Part shown: positions 1 to 11,080 of the stretch, piece after piece
How the letters are laid out: each line of letters begins with the position of its first letter
Position numbering within the stretch: position 1 is the stretch's first letter
Assembly (NCBI GenBank): GCA_029582155.1
Contig: CM055896.1
Span: forward strand, 12,169,987 to 12,233,986
Length of the DNA: 64,000 nucleotides
Direction of reading: 5' to 3'
Source: Panopea generosa
Lineage: Eukaryota; Mollusca; Bivalvia; Adapedonta; Hiatellidae
Position numbers and translations under genes: made by a program
Notes under the pieces: generated by a model
The model's input: only the letters and a program-made list of their open reading frames with translations
Databases searched by the model: none
What the model was told of the DNA's origin: nothing

Positions 1-857
1 CTGACCTCTTACCGCTGAGGTCGTGTGGTTCGAGCCCGGCTCGGTCCAAAGACATTTTTGCGAAATGGTTTGCCAGTTACTTGCAGAACGACGGTGGTTC
101 CCCACTTATAAAACTGGGCATGTCATATATAACATGTTATGTGTTGAAAATGGCAGTGAACACATTTTCGAAAAAAATGTTTCAACTAATTAGAAAAAAA
201 CAACATTTTCTCTGTCGATCATGTGTAGCATCAACATTTACTGCAAAACCGAGTTAAACAGAAATTGTCATATGTGGTATGTCTCTTAATTTACTAGACA
301 TATTGAGATTTTTTTCAGTAATAAAAATGGTACAATCAGTATTCACCTTTCATACTAACACGCTAGATCCGAGCTTGACTTTATATACATCTGTAACAAT
401 TAGATTGGTTATTTCAATATTTTGACATAATTCTAAGAGAACATCACTTTATAGTATCTGATGTAAATTTGTAACCAAAAGTGGACAATTACATTATACC
501 TCTTCCCGTACGTTTGTTATATATAACATTGATTTACTTTATTTTAATTGTTGTCAACAATCGTTACTTCCCCGACCAGCCCAGTACACCGTTTCACATC
601 TAGTCCCAGTTTACACTTGATGTCGTTATTTGTCACTTAGATAGTTGTTTTATTTTAAGTTGTCATTTTACTTTTTTATTCAGCTTTGGATTAAACAAAT
701 ACATCTAATATTCGATAATATCCCTATCGTAATGACTGTATTTATATCATTTCCAAGTATATTAGTTTTCATTTACTTCCTCTTTCGTTTTCATGTGTGC
801 ATATTACTATAACGAAGATAAATGTTTCATAGACGGATCTAGGATAGTTTTTCGAGA
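1..857 (+). repeat. Dispersed repeat, left copy, with SINE fragment
   Basis: This ~0.85-kb block matches 54985-55820 in the same orientation, almost base for base, apart from a ~45-bp stretch near the start present only here. That extra stretch contains a tRNA-like B box (GGTTCGAGCCC). The first ~130 bp resemble a SINE core seen again around 5300-5400 and 41820-41900 in the other orientation. No open frame or coding signal was seen. It is either a dispersed element or part of a larger duplication whose left edge is cut by the window. Confidence 0.75.
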
Positions 858-1497
858 TACAGTCATTTTGCCTCTGCAAATTGGTAGCAGTTAATTAAAG
901 TTTTAAACATCGTCAGTTTATATCATCGCACACAGGGTACTGATTTTTTAGTAAAAAAAATACCTCGATAAATGTGTACGCCTTAGTTATTTAAATCGAG
1001 CATTAACGTTATCAACATGCGCATATCCCATTTTGACCATGAATGCATATTTTTATCGCTATTATATGTACTTCATTTAATATTAAATGCTATGAACATT
1101 TGATAAATGTGCTATCATTACACAATTATTTTCTAATATATAAAAGTCATTAGAATCAGTTTAAAATAAACAACACGGGTTTTCCCCTGTTGCACTAAAA
1201 CTAATGCTATCGTTTTACGAATCTGAATTGAACTTGTATAAGTTGCTAATATAGAGAAATTATTTCACGGTCGACGCAAAATAAATAAGCGTAAACGCAT
1301 TAGTTATGTAGGCTTAAACTTTGATAACTATAAATATAAATCTTGCATAGTGGTAGAATAAAGAACTTAACAGTAGATGCAACCAATGGGTCACATTGTG
1401 ACCGGTACTTATATGCAATATTTAGGACTATTGTTTAAAAATAATCTTACGAGACAGTGAATTTCACACAGTAAACTGTACATCAACATCGCCAGAG
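858..1497. other. Intergenic, nothing recognised
   Basis: AT-rich sequence with no recognisable gene, RNA or element. Confidence 0.6.
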
Positions 1498-1529
1498 GTG
1501 AATTATTTAGGTAAAATCGCTAATCTTCA

Positions 1530-1770
1530 CTTTGAAATTAGCTCTCGAAGCGAATACATCAAACAATTTAATAAAATACACCCACCATCAAAGTATATCT
1601 ATGGACTTGTATCATTTAATATGTTTAAAAGTATAAATAAGACACAGTGGTGGTTAGCCTATTTATTGAACAAATTAGACTAGTTGAAGTTTAAGTAAAG
1701 TAAAGTCTTGAAATGATGAATCTGACTATAAGCTGCTGTTGTTTCTGTGATATTGTTCTCTCGCTGTAAT
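1530..1770 (+). repeat. Dispersed repeat copy, partner at 26100-26335
   Basis: About 240 bp nearly identical to 26100-26335 in the same orientation, sharing for example CAGTGGTGGTTA and AAGCTGCTGTTGTTTCTGTG. The open frame across it is short and the two copies differ by small changes, so it is read as a dispersed repeat and not a gene. Beyond it (1770-2365) nothing was recognised apart from a palindrome-like stretch around 1780-1845. Confidence 0.7.
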
Positions 1771-2365
1771 TATAGGGGTCGAAACCGAAATCGCCCAAAG
1801 GGCGAGTTCGTTTACGAACCCGTTACGGTTTCACTCGAGCGACGTCTAGAATTCAGTGAGAGGTTGTGCATTTAAAAAAACAAAACACGACGACCTTTAA
1901 CCCATACATTGCCTCGTGACTATTATTCCAAATGAAATAAAGATAAAAAAATCTTGTCTCAAAAAAATTACTGTAATAATAATATTAAAATATTCAAACT
2001 TTTTTGATAAATAAAATTCTTAGCTTTAGTTGATAATTAAAATACCAAACCAGACGACAAAGTCATTGCTCTGCATTAAATATGTTTCGCAAAGTTTCAG
2101 TCAAAGTAATTGCGGGTAAAATGAAAAGTATTCCGATTGCTGTATATTTTGTGCGTTTTTAACAGTTCTCTGGTGTTATCAAAGGTAAGTATACGTGTAT
2201 AGACTATTGTTGCGTAGTATCGTATCATTTTTGTCTTCGAAATGACTCGCAAAATAACCATATCCATCTTGCGAGAGCAGAAAATAAATGAACAATGGTT
2301 TGATGTTTACAATTGTATGGTGCCGTAACGTATTTTCGATCACTTCTGAGAATTATGAATATCTC

Positions 2366-3145
2366 TGAAATGGCATCGGTCAACTATCCAAGTACTTACC
2401 TTGTACATCGTTGCTTAACTTCCAATATAGTCAGTGCACATCAACCATGTTGCTTTAAAAGCTACCTTAACAGAAAGACTTATAAGTGACCTATATGAAC
2501 ACTCATTACATTCTTCCCCTCTTTACCCTTAGGGCTTATACCCAACAGACAGCTTGTGGCTTTCTGCAGTTCATGGCCATATAGCACCGGCAGTGTTTTT
2601 TTTCTATCATTTTTATTTTTATAGCCATTATTGGGTCATATTCCCAATGGCAAATAGTATCTTTTTTTCCAATTGAGTGGTAAAAAATCCCAATTGAAAG
2701 CTTCAATAATTGTAAATTGAAACTTCCATAATTCCTTGATAAAACAGACAAAGTTTTCCCCATTCTGAATTGAGTAATACATTGATTCTTTAATTAAATA
2801 GCCAGAGAAGCAAGAGTATACATTTTTATGGAGTTGAACAAATATATTTAGTGCATAAGTTTTCCCAATGTTAATGAAAACGCCGCTAAAATTCCCAATT
2901 CCAAGGGTATGGGTCATCTTCCCAAAATGGTGAGAAAAAAAAACACTGCACCCATTCCAAAGAAAGAGAAATTCGTGCAGGTACAGGTTTGAAAATTAAT
3001 TCTCGTCGCCATTAAAGTAACATCGGTCACCTATCCAAGTACTAACACTACATCGTTGCTTAACTCCAATACAGTCAGTGCACTTTAACCACATCGCTGT
3101 AAAAGATAGCTTAACAGCAAGACTGTTGTAAGTGACCAGTGTACA
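2366..3145. repeat. Imperfect direct repeats (~125 bp) flanking ~0.5 kb
   Basis: 2366-2490 and 3015-3140 are imperfect direct copies (shared CTATCCAAGTACT, CATCGTTGCTTAAC, CAGTGCAC, AAGACT). The intervening ~510 bp has short minus-strand open stretches rich in recurring TTCCCAAT and AATTGGGAA motifs, but no recognised domain. It may be a decayed insertion between duplicated flanks, or a tandem duplication with divergent spacer. Confidence 0.55.
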
Positions 3146-4060
3146 TTCACAGTTTCACTACATCGCGTATGTTTATTTTAATTTCCTGCACAATTTGCAA
3201 TATTTACGAATAGTATCCACGTGGTTGATTGTTTCATCGGCAATGTTGGTGATATTTATGATATTGATTAGCATTTTGCCTAAAATTGTTTTAATTAAGT
3301 TAAAATAAACTAATGCTGAATATTTTCTTACTCATTAATACTTTTCAATTACATAATTATAGCCCTAGTTAATTCAACAGACCATAACTGGTTCTCACCT
3401 ATCCACAATTGTCAGTGTTCTTGCGTGCCACGTAACACTATACTAAATTAAGGTTGACGAAACCACTACCTGTTTTTAACGCAAAATTAAAGTAGATGAA
3501 CTTGAAGGTTGACGAAACCACCATCACCCATGAGCCAAAGCATGTGCAAAAATTGAAGCTACAGTCGGAACCAAACTCGCAGTGTGTTGAGAGAACATAA
3601 ACCGCAACCATTGTATTTATATCTGTAGTTGTCATGGTATATGGCACTAAAGTCACAAACCCAACATTTTACAGACATAAACATCGACAATATGTTTTGA
3701 TATCTGTATTTGTCAAAGTATGTGCTGCGAAAGTTGCTAACCTAAAATTCAAAGACATAAACATCAAGGAATTATATAGAGATGGAAAGGCAACTAGGTG
3801 AGATTTTGTGAACACTCACGCCAAATTAGTAATCCTTTGTGTGCTATTTTATCAACATTTAGTCAGGAGATGCAAGTTTCCTATCCTTTTATACAAGTCC
3901 TTGTAAACATCAACATTTTTTTTAATATCTGTAGTTGTGATGGTGTTTGGTGCGAAAGTAGCTTACCTACATTATTTTAAGGACATAAACATCCCATAAT
4001 GGCGATTACCCGAGAAGAGTGTTAATCTTTTTAGATTGAAACCCATTGTATGTTTCTTCT
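3146..4060. other. Intergenic with short internal repeats
   Basis: Contains small repeated phrases such as GGTTGACGAAACCA (twice near 3450-3525) and recurring GACATAAACATC phrases at roughly 3675, 3755 and 3965. No gene was recognised. Confidence 0.5.
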
Positions 4061-4215
4061 GGTTCTTCAGTGTGCTCAATGTATGGCAGCGCCAAACGGA
4101 TCCTCGATTTAAAGTCCAATCGGAACGACTGTTTTTAATTGGCCAGCCCAGGGGACCTAACCCACAACCTCGATGCTAGAAGTTTTGTGATTTAACGACT
4201 GAGCTAATGGGGCTA
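4060..4215 (-). repeat. tRNA-derived SINE-like copy
   Basis: Read on the minus strand, the right end has a weak A-box-like stretch (TAGCTCAGTCGTTAA). It resembles copies at 37785-37940 and 61545-61700, sharing a phrase close to CTCAGTTTAAAGTCC. It is a decayed tRNA-head short interspersed element. 4216-5295 beyond it holds nothing recognised. Confidence 0.5.
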
Positions 4216-5295
4216 ACCAGCTTATACTGGTTATAAATGCTGCCATTAAAACAGCTATGTATTTTTGGACATTTTATTGAATACCGCTTGGAGATAATTG
4301 AATGATAATTGATCCAGAGTAGTGATTAACTGGTCAGTGGTAATTAATCCCCATGTGTATGTGCACCAATTAAAGTTATTAAAGAGACTAAACTTTTTTA
4401 AAGCGTGACTTTTACATATTTCTACCTGGCCAGTGACTTGTACAATTTTCTACTTGTCCAGAACATCCGGCTATAGAAGTGTACAGCACTGTCAGGGGAA
4501 GGTATTTTAACATTATTACACATGGTACTAAATATAGCATATCTATACTAAATTTTGGCTATTATCACTGTTACATTGGGCTCATATTCACATTCCTTGC
4601 ATAATTCCGATGAGCAGGGCGTTATCACTACTCAGAATTTATTAAGGCTGGGCATTATCACTACCCAGAGTCATAATTTTGATAACAGCCCTGGGCAATT
4701 GTTAATGACATGGGGGGAAAAAGTGTTCAAGTAGAAGTTGATAATGGATGACCAGTGACTGTGCAATAATGAGCATGAACATAAAAAGGTATCGGAAGGT
4801 CTCCTGTATATTCCAAAAAGTAACATAAATCTGAGTAGAACCTTTCAGGAGAAATTGGTCAACTCTAATAAATTGTATGTATATAGCTTGACTTGAACCA
4901 ACAACTTCACATGTGACAGGTACGTGATCTTTAGCACAGAAGTGCTCACAGTAATGGAAGGTTGCACTCTGGCATCAAAATAAAACAAGTGGGGCATGTG
5001 TTTGCTCCTACCTTCTCGCTAAAAATTGCAGCTACTAAAACTTTTTATTGCCTTTCAAACCTACAATTTTTATTTTTCATGATATCTGCCCATTTCTCTT
5101 TAAAATACTGAGTTGAGGCACAGCAATCAAACATTCTTTTAAGGATGACCTGGCCAAAAATGGCGAATGAGCTTGGTCAATCTTGATGATAACAAACAAT
5201 TGTATTGATACACATGGTGCGGCATATAGTAGTTGATATAATAGTTATAAAACTTTAATTAATGAGAACAGGGATTTAAATGCATTTTTTATTAT

Positions 5296-5520
5296 CGGGT
5301 TTAACGCCATTTTCAACACATTTCAGATTATAAATGGCTTATCCAGTATTGCTGGTGGAGGAAGACCTCAGACCGTGTACAACTATTGTCCTTCCGCAAG
5401 TAACAGGAAACTTTCTCACATACAGTTTTTGGAGCGGGATTCGAACCTATGACCTTAACGGTGAGAAGTAAGCGATCTTGAGATGGCGCCTTATACCACT
5501 CGGCCACAGATGACCTTTTA
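5296..5520 (-). repeat. SINE with tRNA-Leu-like head
   Basis: On the minus strand this starts with a class-II tRNA-like head. The A box TGGCCGAGTGG lies at 5496-5506 and the B box GGTTCGAATCCC at 5436-5447. The anticodon arm around CTCAAGA and the acceptor stem do not fold well, so this is not a functional tRNA gene. The body (shared TTAACGCCATTTTCAACA) recurs in the same orientation at 41805-42015 and its core also at 1-130 and 55000-55100. Confidence 0.75.
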
Positions 5521-5525
5521 AATGC

Positions 5526-6409
5526 ATTCAATCTACTATTATGCCTTCAACTTTAATCTCAGTCTGTCTTTTTAGGTTACCTGCGACTTTGTCTCAATGG
5601 ACCTTTTGTCCATCATCATGCATCCGTAAACAACTATTTTTACTTCTTCTTAAAAAACGTAACCGTAATTGTAATGATATAGTGTATGCAGCTTTGGTAC
5701 TCACGAGTGAATCAAAATTGTGAAAACGGTCAAAGTAAGGTAAACTTTGAAAAGCTTTTTTTCAAAATTGGAGAAGCACTGGGAAACATAGTGAGATGAT
5801 TATGGACATATATTGGTCATTTATAACAATTGTGAATTGCATGTCCCAGGGTCACACGGTTTTGCCCTTGGAGTGAGGCCTACTTTACTAAATCTATATA
5901 AGAGAAATTGACAAGAATTTATTTATTACGACTGAATAGATTTATGTGAATGTTTTTTGGATAATCAGATGACTGTTAAGGCCCATGAGCCTCTTGTTTA
6001 AAAACACTTTATAAATTACGGTTTCCAACTATGTATGTACTCATATAATTATATAAATATAAGTCAGTAACCTCCCTGTTCATGTCATGATGTAATTATT
6101 TCAATCAGAGAACAGTACTTATAACATACATTTATTGTTAGTTGGCCTTTTGCTTTGTTTTCATTAGAGTTTTGGTAATACATTGTAAATTCTGACGAAG
6201 CTGTCTGTGTTACTGTAAACAATTTTCAAATTGTTTTTTAGCTCGACTGTTCGAAGGATAAAGAGCACTATTCTGTTCATCCGTGCGTCAGTGTCCCACC
6301 TTGATTGAAGTTTTGTGTGCAAGTCCCAGTTTAAATAACCATTGCATGTATTGACTTGAAACTTAATACAACACTCCCCAGTCATCAAAAATACTACAAT
6401 AACTAAGTT
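5526..6409. other. Intergenic, nothing recognised
   Basis: AT-rich, no gene or RNA seen. Short open frames here lack any recognisable motif. Confidence 0.5.
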
Positions 6410-6767
6410 AGATAACTCTTGCATTAACATAATACAAATTATTGCCCTGGTTAAAGTTTTGCTTGCAAGTTCCATCTAGTCCATACTTCATCAACCACTC
6501 AACGTATTTGATTTGATTTAAACTTAACACAAGACTTCCAAGTCATTAAACATACTACATTGAATAAGTTAGATAACTATTACATTAATATAATGCAAAT
6601 TATATTGCCCTTGTTTAACTAAAAATTCTGGTTAAAGTTTGGCTTGCAAGTACCATCTAGTCCAAATTTCATCAACCACTCAACATATTTGAATATTAAA
6701 TATACTACATTGAATAAGTTGGATAACTCTTGCATGGATAAAAGGCAAATTATTGCCCTTATTTGAC
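6410..6767. repeat. Tandem repeat, about 150-160 bp unit
   Basis: Two to three imperfect copies. The phrase GGTTAAAGTTT, then TGCAAGT, then CATCTAGTCCA, then CATCAACCACTCAAC recurs near 6450 and 6630. A ...CAAATTATTGCCCT... phrase occurs near 6436, 6597 and 6746. The hAT element begins immediately at the end of the array, so it inserted at or in a repeat copy. Confidence 0.65.
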
Positions 6768-7428
6768 CAGAGCTACAGATAAGAGGCGTTTAGTCGTAAA
6801 AACGAATTAATATTTCATAAAAACGATTTGAACTTTGAAACAGGGCGTAAAAAAACGCTTTGCAATTAAAAAAAAGGAGTTATAAAACATATTGCGAATT
6901 TCGACGTACGTAAAATTGTTTTGATGGATAAAGCTGTTCGGTAATTTTTTACTTCAACACCGCCCGGTCCCGTAATATTAAGTACTTGTGATATTTACAA
7001 GTGTCGCGGTTACCTCCCTTTTCATAAGAGGTTTGTTGAAATCGAAAGTAGACATAATCGGTTACCTCCCGTTGTACTGAAAACAGCAGAAACTTCGGCA
7101 CGTCTGAAAATGGCGAGTTACAGAGCTTCACGCTCTAAAAGAGGTAGAGTTTTAAAACAAAATTATGAAACAAGTACGCCGTCTATGATAAAGGGGTAGA
7201 GCCACGAACCTACGATATTGGCCTAAAATATAGCTATTTCTCAAATATATAGATTTTCATTTTTTTTATGCAATTTTCAACAGAACCTTTCTGTAATAGT
7301 TGAAAATCGGGTACATTGATGAAAATCGACAATGTTTGGGGTACGAAGAGGGAAGCTAAATATACCCTATATCCCCATTTTTTGCAAATTTCCGGCAATT
7401 TGGTGCGGTTTATAGTTATTTTCGGTAT

Positions 7429-7528
7429 GAGCACAGGCCTCGACCACGATACAAAGAATATAATATATACATCATAGGATACACTCTATTCCCGAATACT
7501 AAAATTATTGTGGTCGAGGCCTGTGCTC
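7429..7528. repeat. Short inverted repeat (19-bp arms)
   Basis: GAGCACAGGCCTCGACCAC at 7429-7447 is exactly inverted at 7510-7528, enclosing about 60 bp. It could form a hairpin or be a tiny MITE inside the larger transposon. Confidence 0.8.
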
Positions 7529-8271
7529 TATATTAAAATAAACATTTTCTCTTTCCTATCGCCCGATGACGAGACGACGATGACAGAAGGCTAAATTACA
7601 GGCCTAATGCAACGATTAGCCGATATCTGTAAATTTAATGAATAAATACACTTTTTATTTCAACAAAATTAAATGCTGTTATAGCGGAGTTTTTAATCAT
7701 TAAAATCAAACTGATTCCGGGTCAAATTTGCTCATAAACATGCTATTTTTGCACTTGATACCGCACCTTCAAGACTTTGTTTACAGCTGCCCAGCAACGG
7801 GTACGGTCTAATAACTATGTGCGGATGTTCACGCTTGGACAACTTGCTCCTGTTAAAAATGTTTTTTTTATGCGGACAACGGGATTATTCGTGTTGTGTA
7901 CGTGATAAAAACTTGCAAATGTGTTTTCTCTACTGAATTATTTCCTCACGTTAGTAAAAAACAAATATTTTTCATAGTGTTATCGTTATTACAGTAAACG
8001 TCTGCTTACTTTTGCATATTCCGTAAAGTTACCTCTTTGATACGAATTATGTGTATGAAAATAGAAGAAAATTACTTATTTCAAGTGGATAATTTAAAAA
8101 AGCATGTTATTGAATTAGATGTATAAAGAATATGGGACATAAATACCAGATAAAACGTAAAAGGAGTATCGCCCCCACCCACTTTTGGATCCATGAAATG
8201 ACGACCCGCGCAGCGCGCTAAAAATATATTAATTCTAAATAAGTGCAATTTTACTTGAAAGTATGTAGCAG

Positions 8272-8342
8272 CCTCTGTAGCTTAGAGGTTAGCGACGTCG
8301 CACTGGAATCTGATAGTCATAAGATCAAATCTTCTCACGGAT
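8272..8342 (+). repeat. tRNA-like SINE fragment
   Basis: Shows a degenerate A box (TGTAGCTTAGAGGTTAGCG) and a B-box-like AGATCAAATCTT, followed by a short AT repeat. The arms do not fold as a tRNA, so it is called a SINE relic. Confidence 0.45.
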
Positions 8343-8531
8343 ATATATATATATACTTTTTTTGTAATTTTGTAAATCAATCAGCAGAGTAACCCTAATC
8401 TATAACACATATAGTATATATAAATACTTTCAATTATCAAACTTAACACTAGTTTAAAACATCATTATGTGTTTCTCCATATTTTTGTTTTCATTTAGAG
8501 TGTTAGTCAATGTTTAATTTTCAATTTCAGA

Positions 8532-11080
8532 ATGCATGGAAGTGGACAAAAGTTTTATGGATGTGCTGTATGTAAGAAGAGAACAAAGCCCAAAGAACGC
8601 CGCTCAATCAATAAAAACATAAAGAAATATCTGCAAAAGAGATTATTTCTTGAAACGAAAGAAACCGATATTATATGCAATAAATGTAGACATAAATACT
8701 ATTTAGCAGAAACGGCAACAGAGCGTGGACCTGCAAAAGTAAACAATGATCAAAGTGACCCTGACTACGTACCTAAAACTAGTACAACGACTTCATTCAG
8801 CCCACCATCTGTAACATTGAACTTGCAGTCAACAAGCAAAACACACTCAAGGTGCTTGATTTGCAAACACCCATGACCTAAACTGGTTGGAGTGCCACCC
8901 GAGACACGTCTACGTGCATTTTTGGATCATAATATTCTAATACCTGCGGGATCTAGATGTTGCTCTGTTCACATCGATAAAGGTATATTTTTAGAAGGGG
9001 CATTGCAAAATGTTCCGGTAGCTGACCAGACATACTTAAATAGAACTACAATTCTTAAACTCATCAAGCAACTTCGAGAAGTATGTTGTCGCAGGCAAAG
9101 TAAACTTGATTTTGACAACTAGAAAGATGCCGATTACCGTTGTCTTACAGGCCTTTCCCGTTTTCAGTTCGAAGATTTATTCAAACATTTGGGAGACAAG
9201 ATTAAGAACACTCCTGTACGATCTGCACGTTCCTCTGTTGGAATAGATCTACTCAAATTGAGGTCAGGTATCTCAAACAAACTTTTAGCCACCTTGTTTA
9301 GCTTGAGTAAATCTAGTGTACGACGAGCTATTTCGTCGGTAAGACAGGCAATGATGAGAGGATTTGTTCCGCTGTATCTTGGGGTGGAATCTTTAACACG
9401 GGATGATGTTATCATGCACCACACAAGGCCATTAGCAAAATCACTGTTTAACACAACAGACGTACAAGTGATTCTTGTTCTTGATGGAACATATATCTAC
9501 ATCCAGAAAAGCAATAACTTTAGCTTCCAACGTAGGTCATATTCCATGTGCAAAGGAAGACCATTAGTGAAGCCCATGGTGGTAATGACAACAACTGGCT
9601 ATTTTGTGACGATTGTGGGTCCCTATTTTGCAGACGCCAAGAACAACGATGCTGCTATATTGAACCATATGCTACAAACAAATACGGAAGGATTGAAACA
9701 CTTCTTACATGAAGATGATATTTTAGTTGTTGACAGGGGTTTCCGTGATTCTCTTTCCCTGCTTGAGGATATGGGCATCCGTGCTGAAATGCCATCCTTT
9801 TTAACCAAAGGTCAAAAACAAAGGTCAGAGCAGATTTGTCACAAAAGTAAGTATTAGCATTAATTTATCAAATATACAATCTGGATACCTTTAAGAATAT
9901 TTATATCATATTTTCCCAGGATACTTTTTCTATACATGAACTTTAAAATAACGAACATCCAATGATAATAATTGGTCTCGTGAGAAATATAAAAAAAATG
10001 TTACAGCGATAACTGTGTTAGCTATGATTATCATTTTTAAGAATCATATGAAACCTGAAATATGAGAAGCATAATTAGTTATAGCAATAATTAAATGGGA
10101 ATCATATCAGTCACAAATATACAACATAAATTATGATTTGGAACAAAATGCAATTAGCAGACATAGATATATATACAAATGACCGTCTGTGAAGTTTAAA
10201 GTAAATTAACAATCTGTTCAAACGCCCCGAATTATATACAGTGATAATATGATATATAAAAAAAACGTTAAATATAAATCGATATTATTTTATTTAATTT
10301 GCATGTTTCTGTACTCTGTCGCATATAACTTAATAATTATGATATTTATTTTATATATAGATTCGTTGGGTTGTCGAGTCAGCAAATGCTAGAATTAAAA
10401 GTTTCTTAATCACGTACTGCCAACCAACCAAATACCATACATTGGAGATTATGTTCGAATTGTTGGTGCCATTTCGAACAAGTACTACCCGCCTCTAAGT
10501 TCTCCACACAATATTGAAGATGATGCTAAATTGTCCACGCTAATGCATAATCTATCTTCGAGGATAAACACTTTGAAAAATGTGATAGAGGTGAACAGTT
10601 TGGAAAGAAAGTCCATATTTGGAAAGCTATCGGTGACGTTGATCTGGACAACTTTCCACGATTAGACGAGGAGCAATTACGTATATTAACATGCGGTGTT
10701 TACCAAATGAAGTTAAGCATAAGTTACATACAGGAACACTTGGATGGTAATTGTGACATAAAGGTACATAAGGACGAACATGATTTAATTCGAGTTAGAA
10801 TTCAAAGCCGTCATACTTCGTCTAAGAAATATCTTTTGTGGATCAGATTTAATCCGTCAGATTTTCTTGCATGGTATTGCAAATGTCGTGCCGGGGAAAG
10901 AGTAGTCGGAATGTGTTCGCACATAGCATCAATTATGTGGTATCTTAGTTATGCAAGGTATTTAAATTGTGCTAAATACGGTATCCGAGAGGGGGAGAGA
11001 ATCTCTCCGATGCTTGCAATATACCAGAAATTGTAGATGTATCTGACACAGAAAGTGAAGTCAGTGTGATTGAAGAGTGA
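8532..11080 (+). pseudogene. DDE_Tnp_4 transposase with C-terminal SWIM finger, decayed
   Basis: Coding begins just after a plausible 3' splice site (TTTTCAATTTCAG before 8532). Exon 1 runs in one frame to about 9846: a CxxC/CxxC finger (CAVCKKR ... ICNKCRHKYY), a helix-turn-helix region, then the catalytic core with aspartates in LVLDGTYIYI and VVDRGFRDS. A GTAAGT donor at 9846 and an acceptor near 10360 bound a ~0.5-kb intron. Exon 2 carries the catalytic Glu (RWVVESANARIK), the YIGDYVRIVGAISNKYYPP segment and a SWIM zinc finger (WYCKCRAGERVVGMCSHIAS) near 10875-10935, ending at TGA 11078-11080. Breaks: in-frame TGA 8874-8876 and TAG 9120-9122, a one-base phase mismatch at the intron, and frameshifts near 10410, 10600 and 11000. 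Active relatives belong to the IS4EU/ISL2EU/Harbinger-like group; exact group uncertain. Confidence 0.88.

Noticed and set aside
2536-2917. Two overlapping minus-strand frames of 75 and 93 codons
   Set aside because: No recognisable domain, low-complexity flanks and position between direct repeats; kept only as a possible decayed insertion.
5420-5515. Functional tRNA-Leu gene on the minus strand
   Set aside because: Anticodon and acceptor stems do not pair and the same body recurs as an interspersed repeat.
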